Below, piece by piece: positions 15,687 through 25,800 of a DNA stretch of 41,503 nt; within the stretch, counting starts at the first letter, position 1; every line of letters starts with the position of its first letter. A program made the position numbers and the translations under genes. The stretch is from Prevotellaceae bacterium (GTDB taxonomy: Bacteria; Bacteroidota; Bacteroidia; Bacteroidales; UBA932), in contig JAISFN010000104.1 of assembly GCA_031263585.1 (NCBI GenBank), positions 1-41,503 on the forward strand. Direction: 5' to 3'. The notes below the pieces were generated by a model that saw nothing but the letters and a program-made list of their open reading frames with translations, did no database searches and had not been told where the DNA came from.

Positions 15687-16853
15687 ATGAAAAAGAGAAT
15701 ACTAATTTTTTCAGCCGTAGTTGTAATCGTACTGGTTGCCACAGGTATGTTGTTTATGGGAAGCAGCAAGCACAATTTTGTTTTTAATACCGCAATGGCA
15801 AAAACCGATTCGATACAGATTTTTGTAACTGCAACAGGTTATGTACAGCCGGTTACAAAGGTGGATGTCGGTACGCAGGTATCGGGCGTTATCGAGAAGA
15901 TTTATGTCGATTTTAATTCGCAGATTACTAAGGGTCAATTATTAGCAGAATTGGATAAATCGACGTTAAGTGAAAAATTATCACAGGCAAGGGCATCATA
16001 TTCCACTGCCGAAAGCGACCTAGCTTTTGCCCAGCAAAATTACGACCGTATAAAACAATTGTACAATGCCAAAGCAGCTACATTGGCCTCGCTTGAAGAT
16101 GCCACCAATAAACTTACCGTAGCCAAGAATACGGTAACACGGTCGAAAGCCGATGTACAGCAGGCACAAGTAAATTTATCGTATGCCGAAATTTATTCAC
16201 CCATATCGGGAGTCGTACTCAACCGGGCGGTTGACGAGGGGCAAACGGTTGCCGCATCGTTTAATACGCCCACACTGTTTACCATCGCCAATGACCTTAC
16301 CAAAATGCAGGTTGAGGCCGATGTCGACGAAGCGGATATAGGAGGAGTTAAGGACGGCCAGCAGGTAAGTTTTACGGTTGATTCGTACCCCGATGATGTA
16401 TTTACTGGTACGGTGCAGCAAATAAGACTTCAACCCACAGTTACATCAAATGTGGTTACCTACGTGGTGATAATTGAAGCCCCTAACCCTGAGGAAAAAC
16501 TGTATCCGGGGATGACCGCCAGCGTTTCGATTATTACCAATGATATTAAGGGACTTACGGTTCCGGTTGAGGCTTTACACTTTACTCCCGATAACGAAGC
16601 GTTGAAGCAGATGAATGCAAAGGCTGAACCTTCAGTAAATCGGAGTGATAAGCATGTGTGGATTAAAGATATCGAAGGTTATCACCGGCAAAAACTAACA
16701 ATCGGTATTAATGACGGGGTAAATGTAATTGTATCGGACGGGTTACAGGAAGGCGAAATTGTTGTTCTGTCGGTTCATCAGGTAACCAGCAAAAGTGATG
16801 GTAAAGCGGTAAGCATTTTACCGCAGGGTCCCAGAGGCGGAGGCCGGAGATAA
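15687..16853 (+). CDS. macA: Periplasmic adaptor (membrane fusion protein), MacA-like
   Basis: A 388-aa protein with an N-terminal membrane anchor (RILIFSAVVVIVLVATGMLF). A lipoyl/barrel-sandwich half motif (VGTQVSGVIEKIYVDFNSQI) comes next, then a coiled-coil hairpin (residues about 90-160) and the second lipoyl half (YSPISGVVLNRAVDEGQTV). Beta-barrel and membrane-proximal domains finish the protein, which ends in a Gly/Arg-rich tail. It bridges the inner-membrane ABC permease to the TolC channel. The neighbours on both sides complete the tripartite exporter. Confidence 0.9.
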   Translation: MKKRILIFSAVVVIVLVATGMLFMGSSKHNFVFNTAMAKTDSIQIFVTATGYVQPVTKVDVGTQVSGVIEKIYVDFNSQITKGQLLAELDKSTLSEKLSQARASYSTAESDLAFAQQNYDRIKQLYNAKAATLASLEDATNKLTVAKNTVTRSKADVQQAQVNLSYAEIYSPISGVVLNRAVDEGQTVAASFNTPTLFTIANDLTKMQVEADVDEADIGGVKDGQQVSFTVDSYPDDVFTGTVQQIRLQPTVTSNVVTYVVIIEAPNPEEKLYPGMTASVSIITNDIKGLTVPVEALHFTPDNEALKQMNAKAEPSVNRSDKHVWIKDIEGYHRQKLTIGINDGVNVIVSDGLQEGEIVVLSVHQVTSKSDGKAVSILPQGPRGGGRR

Positions 16854-16910
16854 GGCAAACCGTACGTTTTTATAGATTAAAGTACTAAATAATAAATTGA
16901 TAGTAAAGTA

Positions 16911-17657
16911 ATGAATAATACAATTATAAAAGTAGAAAGCCTGAGGCGTACATTCCATGTAGGGAGTGAGGATGTCCATGCTCTGAAGGGAATCTCGTTC
17001 AGTGTCAGGCAAGGTGAATTTATAAGTATAATGGGGACCAGTGGAAGCGGTAAGTCTACATTACTCAATATATTAGGCTGTTTAGATAAACCAACGTCGG
17101 GTGAATATTATATCGATGATATTGCCGTAAGCGAGCGCAGCCGTAACGAATTATCGACCATACGCAACCGTAAAATTGGCTTTGTGTTTCAATCGTACAA
17201 TTTGCTTGCGCGTACTTCGGCGCTCGAAAATGTAGAATTGCCTTTGTTGTACAACAATTCGATAAGCTCGGAAAAGCGCCGCGAGCGGGCGAAACAGGCA
17301 TTGAAGCAAGTAGGTTTGCAAAACCGGATGGAGCATATGCCAAATCAATTGTCGGGTGGACAACAACAGCGCGTAGCCATTGCCCGCGCTTTAGTAAACG
17401 ACCCTGTAATTTTACTGGCCGACGAAGCAACCGGAAACCTCGATACACATACATCGTACGAGATTATGAGTCTTTTCCAAAAGCTTAATTCCGAGGGTAA
17501 AACAATTGCCTTCGTAACGCATGAGCCGGATATTGCCATATTCACATCCCGGACGATTATGTTACGCGACGGGCATATTGTAAAAGACGAACTGGTAAGC
17601 CCCGAATCGGCAAAAGCGGCATTGGAAAGCTTACCACCCGTAACAGAAGATTATTAA
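16911..17657 (+). CDS. ABC transporter ATP-binding protein, MacB/LolD type
   Basis: A 248-aa nucleotide-binding protein. The Walker A motif is MGTSGSGKSTLLN (residues about 42-54), the Q-loop is FVFQSYNLLAR, the ABC signature is LSGGQQQRVAIARAL, Walker B is VILLADEATGNLD and the switch His is FVTHEPD. These match the LolD/MacB subfamily. In E. coli MacB the ATPase is fused to the permease; here the permease is a separate gene 160 bp downstream. The C-terminal tail is short. It powers conformational change of the pump rather than transport across the inner membrane. Confidence 0.92.
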   Translation: MNNTIIKVESLRRTFHVGSEDVHALKGISFSVRQGEFISIMGTSGSGKSTLLNILGCLDKPTSGEYYIDDIAVSERSRNELSTIRNRKIGFVFQSYNLLARTSALENVELPLLYNNSISSEKRRERAKQALKQVGLQNRMEHMPNQLSGGQQQRVAIARALVNDPVILLADEATGNLDTHTSYEIMSLFQKLNSEGKTIAFVTHEPDIAIFTSRTIMLRDGHIVKDELVSPESAKAALESLPPVTEDY

Positions 17658-17659
17658 AA

Positions 17660-17800
17660 AATGTGCTAATATACTAACGTGCTAATTTGCCAATTTGCGA
17701 ATAGGGTAATGTAGATATTTTGATGCAATTAAATTATAAAATTATAAAAATCAATACATTAGTATATTGACCCATTATCTTATTACTGCATTAGCACATT
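17660..17800. repeat. Nested inverted repeats between ATPase and permease genes
   Basis: AATGTGCTAAT (17660-17670) pairs with ATTAGCACATT (17790-17800), 11 bp perfect. Inside it, AATATACTAA (17668-17677) pairs with TTAGTATATT (17759-17768). The element fills most of the 160-bp gap and contains ACGTGCTAATTTGCCAATT and TTTGCGAAT-type motifs shared with gaps at 35417 and 36496. It looks like a dispersed miniature repeat inserted in an operon. Confidence 0.65.
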
Positions 17801-17817
17801 GGTAAACTAATTTTATT

Positions 17818-19038
17818 ATGAAAATATTCAATTTACTTAAAATAGCCCTGAAAGCCTTGTTGCGTAATAAAACGCGAGCCATACTCACCATGCTGGGTAT
17901 TATTATCGGTATCGGTTCGGTAATTGCTATGGTAAACCTGGGGCAAAGCTCAACAGTGAGTATTAACGAGCAAATATCGAGCATGGGCTCTAACCTGATT
18001 ATGGTTATGCCTGCCAATCAGCGTCAGGGTGGGGTTAGTATAGGGTCTATCGCATCAAAAAGGCTTACATTAGAGGATGTTGATGCATTACGGAAAAATG
18101 GCCAATATATTTCAGAGGTTTCACCTTCGGTAAGCGCCTCGGGGCAGTTGGTAAACGGCGTATATAACTGGCGCGGCACGGTACAAGGCGGCGATGTTAG
18201 CTTTTTTGACATTCGTAAATACACCATTAAAAATGGTGTGCCGTTTACCATGTATGATGTAAAAACCGCAGCCAAGGTATGTGTAATCGGGCAAACTGTG
18301 GTCGATAATCTATTCCCCGACGATCCTTCACCTATAGGGAAATCCATACGGTTTAATAAAATACCACTGAAAATAATCGGTATATTAAATAGTAAGGGGC
18401 AAAACTCGATGGGGCAGGATCAGGATGATGTTGTAATTGCGCCCTATACAACCGTGCAAAAACGTATATTGGCCATTACGCATGTAAACGGCATTATGGC
18501 GTCGGCTAACAGCGAAGAGGTAGCTAACCTGGCAGCCGCCGAGATAGAAAGCATATTGCGCGATCAGCATAAGCTGAAACCGGATACGGAAAGCGATTTC
18601 AGGGTATTTACCATGCAGGAGATTCTAGATACCATGGGATCGGTAACCGGTATGTTAACCTTGCTATTGGCTGCTGTGGCTGCAATATCGCTGGTAGTAG
18701 GGGGTATCGGTATTATGAATATCATGTATGTAACTGTAACCGAACGGACAAAAGAAATAGGTTTGCGGATGTCGATAGGCGCCCAAAACAGGGATATCCT
18801 GATGCAATTTCTGGCCGAATCAACTATCTTGAGCCTGATTGGCGGGATAATAGGCATAATCTTTGGGTTGTTATTGTCTTACCTTGCTGTATCGTTGTTA
18901 AACTGGTCATTTATAGTAAGCCATACGGCCGTAATCATATCGTTTTTCGTATGCAGCGCCATAGGTATGTTTTTCGGCTGGTATCCGGCACGTAAAGCCT
19001 CAACCCTCGACCCGATCAATGCTTTGCGGTATGAATAG
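17818..19038 (+). CDS. MacB-like ABC permease (FtsX fold)
   Basis: A 406-aa permease. The first membrane segment is near residues 20-43 (AILTMLGIIIGIGSVIAMVN). A periplasmic MacB_PCD domain of about 220 residues follows, then three C-terminal membrane segments of the FtsX domain, with the conserved VGGIGIMNIMYVTVTERTKE and IGLRMSIGAQ. The C-terminus ends in the family motif ARKASTLDPINALRYE. Together with the upstream ATPase, adaptor and TolC-like protein it forms a complete MacAB-TolC-type exporter. Substrates of this family include antibiotics, peptides and lipids; none can be assigned here. Confidence 0.92.
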   Translation: MKIFNLLKIALKALLRNKTRAILTMLGIIIGIGSVIAMVNLGQSSTVSINEQISSMGSNLIMVMPANQRQGGVSIGSIASKRLTLEDVDALRKNGQYISEVSPSVSASGQLVNGVYNWRGTVQGGDVSFFDIRKYTIKNGVPFTMYDVKTAAKVCVIGQTVVDNLFPDDPSPIGKSIRFNKIPLKIIGILNSKGQNSMGQDQDDVVIAPYTTVQKRILAITHVNGIMASANSEEVANLAAAEIESILRDQHKLKPDTESDFRVFTMQEILDTMGSVTGMLTLLLAAVAAISLVVGGIGIMNIMYVTVTERTKEIGLRMSIGAQNRDILMQFLAESTILSLIGGIIGIIFGLLLSYLAVSLLNWSFIVSHTAVIISFFVCSAIGMFFGWYPARKASTLDPINALRYE

Positions 19039-19065
19039 GTAATTGATAACAATTAATAATGTATT

Positions 19066-19170
19066 TTTTATCATGCTGAACGTTAGTGAAGTATCTTGTA
19101 GCTCATTACATAAAGAGATCCTTCACTTCGCTCAGAACCGAGCTATGCAAACTTGCCGAAGGCAATAACA
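19066..19170 (+). repeat. Dispersed repeat, copy 1 (TCATGCTGAAC family)
   Basis: The segment contains ATCATGCTGAACGTTAGTGA (from 19070), AGTATCTTG, AGAGATCCTTCACTTCGCTC (from 19115) and a trailing GCCGAAGGCAATAAC. The complement of 28731-28830 repeats the same blocks in the same order with scattered differences. It is non-coding and lies in the gap between the exporter permease and the histidine kinase gene. Confidence 0.75.
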
Positions 19171-19299
19171 ATATGATAACGGTTTGATATTAAAAGAAGA
19201 AAATGAAAGAATTTTTAATTATCAATTGTCAGCTTTCAATTGAATAACAGCGTCGGAAAATTTTAGTATCTTGCTTTGTTATTTTTCAGCTTAACACAA

Positions 19300-20388
19300 A
19301 TGAACCCATTTCGTCCATATAGTAATCGTACGGCTATTAGCTTATCATTGATAATAAGTTTCTTGCTTAATTTTATATTTTTGCTGGGCTTGCTTTATGC
19401 TCGGTCGAATTTTCCCCCGCCTGATGATATACGGGGGTTGAGTGAGGGGATGAAGCAAATTAATGCGCCTTATACCTCAACCCTGTTAAGTTTTATCACC
19501 AATTTTTTCCTGTCGTATACATTGTATATGTTTAATTTTAAGCTATTAAGATTAAATGTATATAAAAAAGGGTTGCGGTTGTTTTTAATCATATTCGGTA
19601 CGTTTATCCTCACGCTTATATTAAGCTATATACTTTCGAAAAGTCGTATGATGATGCTATCTTTACGAGATTTTCACCATCCCGAACGCTTTTTCTGGGG
19701 TAATATAGCAAAGGATCTTTTTATAGCTATGATTATTATTTTTTCCACACAGCTTATCTATTTGTGGGACAAGCAGCAAAAAACACAGCTCGAAAATCAG
19801 AAATTGATGTCGGAGAATATGCGTTCGCGTTATGAGGCTTTGAAAAACCAAGTCGATCCTCATTTTCTGTTCAATTCGCTCAATACGCTTAATTCGTTGA
19901 TAGGTACGGATGACGATAAAGCGCAGGAATATGTGTACCGACTATCATTGGTTTTCCGCTATACCCTACAAAATAAGGAGATTATACAATTGGAAGATGA
20001 AATGGAATTTGGACATTCGTACTTGCATCTGATGAAGATACGGTATGGTGACACGTTACGGATAACATCGAATGTTGCTGAAAAATACCGGACATCATAC
20101 TACATTATGCCGCTTAGCTTGCAAATTTTGTTCGAAAATGCGATAAAGCATAATGTTATCAGTAACAAATATCCGCTGACGATAAATATCGAAACTACGG
20201 ATAACAATACGATTAGGGTTTTCAATACCATTCAGCCTAAAAAAGACAGGGATAAAGGGAGGGGAATTGGCCTGACCAACCTTACCGAACGTTACAAGCT
20301 TCTTTTACAAAAGGATATCGTTATCAGCAATGCGAATGGTATTTTTAGTGTCGAAATTCCGTTAGTTAGTCAACTTGAAAAGTTATGA
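19300..20388 (+). CDS. LytS-type sensor histidine kinase
   Basis: A 362-aa protein from the ATG at 19300; the TTG at 19276 is less likely. Four membrane segments lie at about 11-33, 62-85, 92-113 and 138-156, with almost no periplasmic domain. A coiled linker follows. The His_kinase (PF06580) motif QVDPHFLFNSLNTLNSL gives the phospho-acceptor His at about 188. The N box is LFENAIKHN, and the ATP-lid region is GRGIGLTNLTERYKLL. It overlaps the response-regulator gene by 4 bp (ATGA), so they are translationally coupled. The exporter operon upstream is a likely but unproven target. Confidence 0.9.
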   Translation: MNPFRPYSNRTAISLSLIISFLLNFIFLLGLLYARSNFPPPDDIRGLSEGMKQINAPYTSTLLSFITNFFLSYTLYMFNFKLLRLNVYKKGLRLFLIIFGTFILTLILSYILSKSRMMMLSLRDFHHPERFFWGNIAKDLFIAMIIIFSTQLIYLWDKQQKTQLENQKLMSENMRSRYEALKNQVDPHFLFNSLNTLNSLIGTDDDKAQEYVYRLSLVFRYTLQNKEIIQLEDEMEFGHSYLHLMKIRYGDTLRITSNVAEKYRTSYYIMPLSLQILFENAIKHNVISNKYPLTINIETTDNNTIRVFNTIQPKKDRDKGRGIGLTNLTERYKLLLQKDIVISNANGIFSVEIPLVSQLEKL

Positions 20389-21146
20389 AAGCTGTAATAA
20401 TTGAAGACGAACAACTTGCCGCACAATCGCTGAATAATTTAATTAAAGAACTTGACCCTCAAATTACTATTCTGGCTATTTTACAAAGTATTGAGGAGAG
20501 TGTCGAGTGGTTTTTGTTGCACCCTATGCCCGATTTGGTTTTTATGGATATCCACCTAGCCGACGGTTCTTCGTTTTCCATATCCGATGAGATAAATATC
20601 GGCTGCCCTATTATATTTACCACGGCTTACGACGAATATGCGTTAAAGGCTTTCCATGTAAACAGTATCGACTATTTACTTAAACCAATAAATAGGAGAG
20701 ATTTGGAAAGGGCTATCAATAAGTATAAAAATTTTACACCCCGGCCAGATCAAAGTAACGACAAACTGGCTCAGCTATTGGCCGAATTTAAACAATCAAA
20801 CACTTCCTACAAATCATACTTTTTAATACCCTATAAAGACAAGCTGATACCACTGGCTACTAACGATATTGCTTACTTATACATTGATAACAAAATGGTA
20901 AAAGTGTCGACTTTTACCGGGCAAAGCCATTATTTGGACGCCACATTAGATGAGCTGATGTCAACACTCGACCCTGATAAATTTTTCAGGGCAAACCGGC
21001 AATTTATCATTGCACACCAAGCTATAAAAGAAATATCAATTTGGTTCGGCAGTAAATTATCGGTGAATTTAACGGTTGGTACGCCCGAAAAAATTATTGT
21101 AAGTAAAGCCCGCGTACCCGAGTTTAAAACATGGTACACAAGATAA
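20385..21146 (+). CDS. LytTR-family response regulator
   Basis: A 253-aa protein. The receiver domain (1-120) has the acidic pair ED at residues 7-8, the phospho-acceptor Asp55 in LVFMDIHLADG and the conserved Lys in IDYLLKPI. A short linker precedes the LytTR DNA-binding domain (about 145-250), seen in DIAYLYIDNKMVKVSTFTG, LMSTLDPDKFFRANRQFII and VSKARVPEFKTWY. It is the partner of the overlapping sensor kinase. LytTR proteins bind imperfect direct repeats; I could not pick out a certain target site upstream of the exporter. Confidence 0.92.
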   Translation: MKAVIIEDEQLAAQSLNNLIKELDPQITILAILQSIEESVEWFLLHPMPDLVFMDIHLADGSSFSISDEINIGCPIIFTTAYDEYALKAFHVNSIDYLLKPINRRDLERAINKYKNFTPRPDQSNDKLAQLLAEFKQSNTSYKSYFLIPYKDKLIPLATNDIAYLYIDNKMVKVSTFTGQSHYLDATLDELMSTLDPDKFFRANRQFIIAHQAIKEISIWFGSKLSVNLTVGTPEKIIVSKARVPEFKTWYTR

Positions 21147-21185
21147 TAATTGAAAATTTACAGTTTAAGATAATATCCAGGTAAT

Positions 21186-22088
21186 TTATTCGCTATCTTC
21201 CAGTAACTGTATACAGTTATACAAATCGGCAATATCTTTGAATGTAATAAACGGCTCGTACGATTCGTTTATAGCATCAATAAAGTCTTCAATTTCAAAT
21301 TGCTCAATATCACCTACTTCTGGCAGACTGGCCAGCCCCTTAATTAAATTGTTGCTGTTGCCCCGTAGTTTTGCCAATTTAAGCGAATGCCATTCGCGCT
21401 TACGCAAATCAATAAAGGCTAGGTTGCGTTCAGCAATAATCCGTAGTTCGTGGCGATCGAAAAAACCGCAGGGAATGCCTAAAATTGAAGCTGTTGCTCC
21501 TGTTGCAAACTCAAATTCAATGCTTTGAGATTCGGTTTTTTTAGTAATTAACGGGATAAGCGTTTGGTGTGCCCTGATTACATCTTCATTTATCAATTTT
21601 ATCGCAGCCATAATTTCCGATGATAAGTCAACAGTTTGGCGCATCATGTGATAAGGATACTCATGCGAAAAATAAATGTTACGGACTTTTGTATATTCCT
21701 CCTGCAAATCCTGCACCCCCCAATAATACATCTTGGGAAACGACACTTGCGTAATTGTACCGGCTTCGTTTACCAGTTTCTGATACGATTCGACATCGGC
21801 ATTCATCAACGCCGTATAATCGTCAATAAAAACATGTTTAAAGGCTTTTATGGTGTCGGATAATACTTTTTTACGTATTTTTTCACCAAAAAAGAAAATG
21901 GCATCCGAAGCTGCTATTAATTCGTCAAAATCACTGAATATTTTGCCGTTATACTCATCGGGTTGTTCGTCATTGTAAAACCAGGCGCCTTCAAAGCTTA
22001 TTTCATCATCAAACCATGCCAAGGTTTTGCGGTATGTTTCAAAATTATCAGAGTAACCGATAAATCCAATTTTAATTATTGAAGCCAT
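21186..22088 (-). CDS. Divergent Gfo/Idh/MocA-like oxidoreductase fold protein
   Basis: A 300-aa protein. The N-terminus IIKIGFIGYSDNFETYRKTL looks like a Rossmann beta-alpha-beta start, but the usual GxGxxG is changed to GYSDN. The sequence then follows the Gfo/Idh/MocA order: DFDELIAASDAIFFFGEKIR for the second nucleotide-binding stretch, and a C-terminal domain with IEFEFATGATASILGIPCGF. The EKP catalytic motif is not clear. It may be a catalytically altered member that binds a sugar-nucleotide or acts as a regulator. It converges with the response-regulator gene; the 39-bp gap holds no obvious terminator. Family assignment is moderate. Confidence 0.5.
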   Translation of the reverse strand: MASIIKIGFIGYSDNFETYRKTLAWFDDEISFEGAWFYNDEQPDEYNGKIFSDFDELIAASDAIFFFGEKIRKKVLSDTIKAFKHVFIDDYTALMNADVESYQKLVNEAGTITQVSFPKMYYWGVQDLQEEYTKVRNIYFSHEYPYHMMRQTVDLSSEIMAAIKLINEDVIRAHQTLIPLITKKTESQSIEFEFATGATASILGIPCGFFDRHELRIIAERNLAFIDLRKREWHSLKLAKLRGNSNNLIKGLASLPEVGDIEQFEIEDFIDAINESYEPFITFKDIADLYNCIQLLEDSE

Positions 22089-22187
22089 AAGTATAGAACT
22101 TGTTTGTACAAAATTAGTAAAATTTACGATAATTAGCTCATTAGCCTATATAAAATAATTTTGTAAACTATTTCATGTAACTTGGAA

Positions 22188-22316
22188 AGACGAACTAAAA
22201 AGAAATACTTGTGAGTTGCTTCCTTTGACAGTTCCCTCTCTTCTAAAATACCGTTAATATGCATATTAATATTATGTTGCGTTATATCGAACAACATGGC
22301 AGTAGGCAAGTCCAAT
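22188..22316 (-). pseudogene. RhuM-family (virulence/Fic-associated) gene remnant
   Basis: The minus-strand frame reads LPTAMLFDITQHNINMHING, then EERELSKEATHKYFFLVR, which matches the start of RhuM proteins (WLTQ..A.LF.T..QNI..HI.NI...GEL...AT...FL.VR). The usual EGNR sequence after it is replaced by unrelated residues and the frame ends soon after. No proper start codon is present. The fragment directly continues the SIR2-like remnant upstream on the same strand. RhuM genes are common in defence islands and near restriction-modification loci. Confidence 0.7.
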
Positions 22317-22322
22317 GTTAAA

Positions 22323-22720
22323 TCACAAGCCTATGCTATTTTTGTTCCAATTTTCGCCTCAGTGAATTTTCTTTTTCGTCTTTTAGTTCACCATTAAGTT
22401 TTTCATACAAAATAACATGAGACAAAAAGCTCTCTATATCTTTACTCTTTATGATTTTCTTAAGGTTATTATTAATTACATGGGAGTAAAAGTTTAACTA
22501 ATCTTTTTATTTCATCTCGACAATCTTTCTAAAGTCCGTCTCTTGTTTTTCCTTTATTCTTCCCATTGTCCAATGATGTTCCGGCAGCAGTTAAAACGAC
22601 AACATTCTTATATGATTTCCTCAAAAAATCACTATAAATGCGTTGTTTTAAGTCTTCAACTATTTCTTTGGAAGAGCGCGGGTGTCTTACTCTACTTTTA
22701 TATACTCCCTATTATTGACA
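22323..22720 (-). pseudogene. SIR2-like (NAD-hydrolase defence type) gene remnant
   Basis: The minus strand contains SSKEIVEDLKQRIYSDFLRK, then NVVVLTAAGTSLDNGKNKGK, TRDGL, a TAG stop at 22531-22529 where family members have Trp, and then KDCRDEIKRLVKLL. Further on, a separated block reads KDIESFLSHVILYEKLNGEL and KDEKENSLRRKLEQ before a further stop and frame change. GAGTS-like AAGTS followed by GLW is typical of SIR2-like N-termini in anti-phage proteins. Stops, a frameshift and an internal deletion show it is dead. Assignment rests on motif reading. Confidence 0.5.
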
Positions 22721-22738
22721 TAACAATTCTCATCTGTG

Positions 22739-22769
22739 TATAATATAATATAATATAATATAATATAAT
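22739..22769. repeat. Pentanucleotide tract, TATAA x about 6
   Basis: Six full copies of TATAA in tandem (31 bp) lie 49 bp beyond the stop codon of the restriction-modification gene. Simple tracts like this vary in copy number by slippage. No intact gene has its promoter or start here, so phase variation is unlikely. Confidence 0.85.
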
Positions 22770-22817
22770 CATTTTGGAGTAATAGATATTTTTGCTGTTG
22801 CTCGTGATGATTTATTC

Positions 22818-25800
22818 TTACATTTCCACCCTCGGCAACCCTTTCACTATCTCCACCGTCCTCATACTTACAGTAATTATACTTAGCAACAAATCAAGAA
22901 TATACCTTGCTTTGTTATGTTCTCTTGCCCAGTCGTTGGGGTCGTTTACGATGCCGCTCTCCTTATGTGTTTTGATTTGGTAGCTCTCCATGATCCATTC
23001 GATTGCGCTCCGTCCGTTGACCACATATTCGTATGCTTCGGCGGGTATGCCGGCGAGCGTAATAAAAGGATTGTAGATAATGGCGCTTTTGTCTTCTTTG
23101 GAGGCAAAGCGCATTTTCGTTACTTCGAAATTATCGTAAACCGAATTGTTTATATTGATGGTTACGCCTGCGGCTTCGTTTGCATAATCTTCATAATGCA
23201 AATGAAGTTGAGCCAGTTCACGCCCTGCTTTCACATATTTCCAGAAAACGGTCGAGTCAGCAACAAACGGAATACGGGGCAGCATTTTTTTCAGGTCGAC
23301 GGCAAATTCTACTCGGTAATCCGGGTTATGCAGAAAACCATATACATAGTAGAAAATATCTTCTTTTGTTGTTTTACTTCCATATTGATTACGCGCCTGA
23401 TTCAATGCAAAGTCGCTTATGGCGTAGCGGCGGGCATAATATTCATTTTCGGGTTCGGCTAAACTGTCAAACAATGTTTTCTCCTGTTTGGTTTCTTCGT
23501 ACCAATAAAGAGGGAAACATTGTGTATCACCGTTAAAATGCAGGTCGGTAATTTTATCTGAAATCAATACTGACAACCCATCATTGGGACTCGAAGAAAT
23601 GCATATTATGACATTTTTTATACCCGCAGTTGGGAAAAGTTTTTTATTTTGATAAAGCATAGCATTGAGATCGCCGTCAAAGTACATTTCTTGAGTGCAG
23701 AATGGTCTGTATTGAGCAATATATAATGAAGACGAGTTGAAAGAGTACTTCTTCCCTTTTTCTATATTTTGCTTGAAGTTCCTATTCCAACTAACTTTCT
23801 GCGGATTATGATCTATTACTTGATCAACTGATATTTTAGGATTATTCGTTTTTTCAACACTATATTTATCTACTTCTTCATTGTAATTATTGATCGTTCT
23901 TTGAATATTATAAATCAGTTTTTCTTTAGAGAAATTATAAACCCAAGAATCACGACCTGATGCAACTCCTAAAGAATAAGTCGTAAATACCGATTGTGTT
24001 TTTGTGTCAAACTTTTTATCTGTTGCGAGCGGTGTAAATTCCCCAAACTTATCATTGCGGTGATTAACCCAGTCATTATGTTCATTAGGAGATAGCGTTT
24101 GCCAGCGCATGCCGGGGTTATCCATAGAACCCAGCTTGCGGATAATTTCCAGTTTCTCTTCCCGGCTCAGATAATCGCCGATGTCGTGATAAAGGATAAC
24201 TGGCCTGCCTTTATGTTCGGGTTTTTTAACCAAAAGCGTGATGCTGATTGGCGTCCGGCTGCCTGAGCCGAAAATTTTACCGCCTTCTTTGCGCGAGAGC
24301 TCACCGCTTGTACGCTGATTTCCACGTAGGTTAAATACATAGATGGATGAAAATTCTTTTTCAAGGCAATGGCGGAAACCATCCATTCCGTTACCGTCAA
24401 TCCATGCGCCATTACTTACAAAGCATATTACTCCGCCGTTTTTAGGGTCGAGCCTGTCGCCGCTCCAACGGAATGCTTTAATATAAGCATCATATAACGC
24501 TTTAACAGAAGTTGCACTACTTCCTTTTGCGTAAGTTTCTTCGATTCTTTTCTCTAATTTTGAATAACTCTGGTTTTGTGCGTTATCGTTAGCTGATTGT
24601 TGACCTACAGAATAAGGCGGGTTGCCTATAATTACCCGCAACGGCGCTTTTTGCTGTTCCTGTACACGGCGGGAGTTTTGCGGGAACATTTCGCTGAACA
24701 AGTCTTCGCCGTTTTTCGTTTCGCCCAATTGGAATGTATCTGTTAAGCAAATGCCATTGAAAGGCGTATAAGCGCCAGAGCCATCTCCCTGCAAATCGTG
24801 GTAAACATTCTCAATGTTTACGGAGGCAATATAATAGGCAAGCAGAACAATTTCATTGGCGTGTATCTCTTTGCTGTACTTTCGTTTCAGGTCTTCGGGT
24901 TTTATAAGTCCGCTTTGCAGCAGGCGAGTAATAAATGTACCCGTCCCCGTGAAAGGGTCGAGAATATGCAGATTCTCATCGCTTAAAGTGCGGTCAAATT
25001 CCTTACAAAGCACGGCATCAACCGAATGCACTATATAATCGACCACTTCCACAGGGGTATATATGATACCCAGCCGTTCTACCATTACTGGGAATGCTGT
25101 GCGGAAGAATTTATCGTACAATTCGATAATGATTTTCTGTTTGGCTTCGGCGTTATCAATATCTTCTGCCCGTTCGCGAACAGAATCGTAGAACTTTTGC
25201 AGAGTTTCGGTATCTTTCTCATCTTTTTGCTCTTCCAACAAGGCGAGCATTTTCTCCATCGACTGTGAAATAGGATTATTCCGCACAAACGAATAATTCT
25301 CGAACAAAGCTTCAAATACCGGTTGCGTAATAAGATGCTGCGCCAACATTTCAATAGCATCCTCTTCCGAAACCGACGGGTTAATGTTTTTATGAAGACC
25401 TTTCAGAAACTTTTCAAACTCCCGCTGGTGCTTTTTGTCGTTCTCAACTAATTTTCGAATATTCTTTATCTGGCGCACGGCTATATCCGCCACATCTCTT
25501 GCCCATTGTTCCCAATAACGGCGTTCGCCTACCTTATCTACTAACTTGGCATAAAGGAGCGATTGCATGTTGTCAAACCGGATAGCCATTTGCAAAGCGG
25601 CTTCGGCATTAGCATCAGCGCCGACATATTCGGCGCCGTTTATGTCGTCTTTGCCATGCGAAGCGCCTCCGATAATGATACTTTCGGGCTTATGTTTGTT
25701 AAGTTCTATTTTGTTGATTGTAGCCTTGAACCTATCGTCGTGGGCGCGAAGTGCATTTAGTACCGTCCATACAACTGCGTAATCTGAATTATTGCTAAGG

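Noticed and set aside
19039-19299. A gene in the gap between permease and histidine kinase
   Set aside because: Only the dispersed repeat and AT-rich sequence are present; no frame longer than about 30 codons has sensible composition.
22739-22769. TATAA tract considered as a CRISPR or iteron array
   Set aside because: The unit is only 5 bp with no spacers, so it is a simple-sequence tract.
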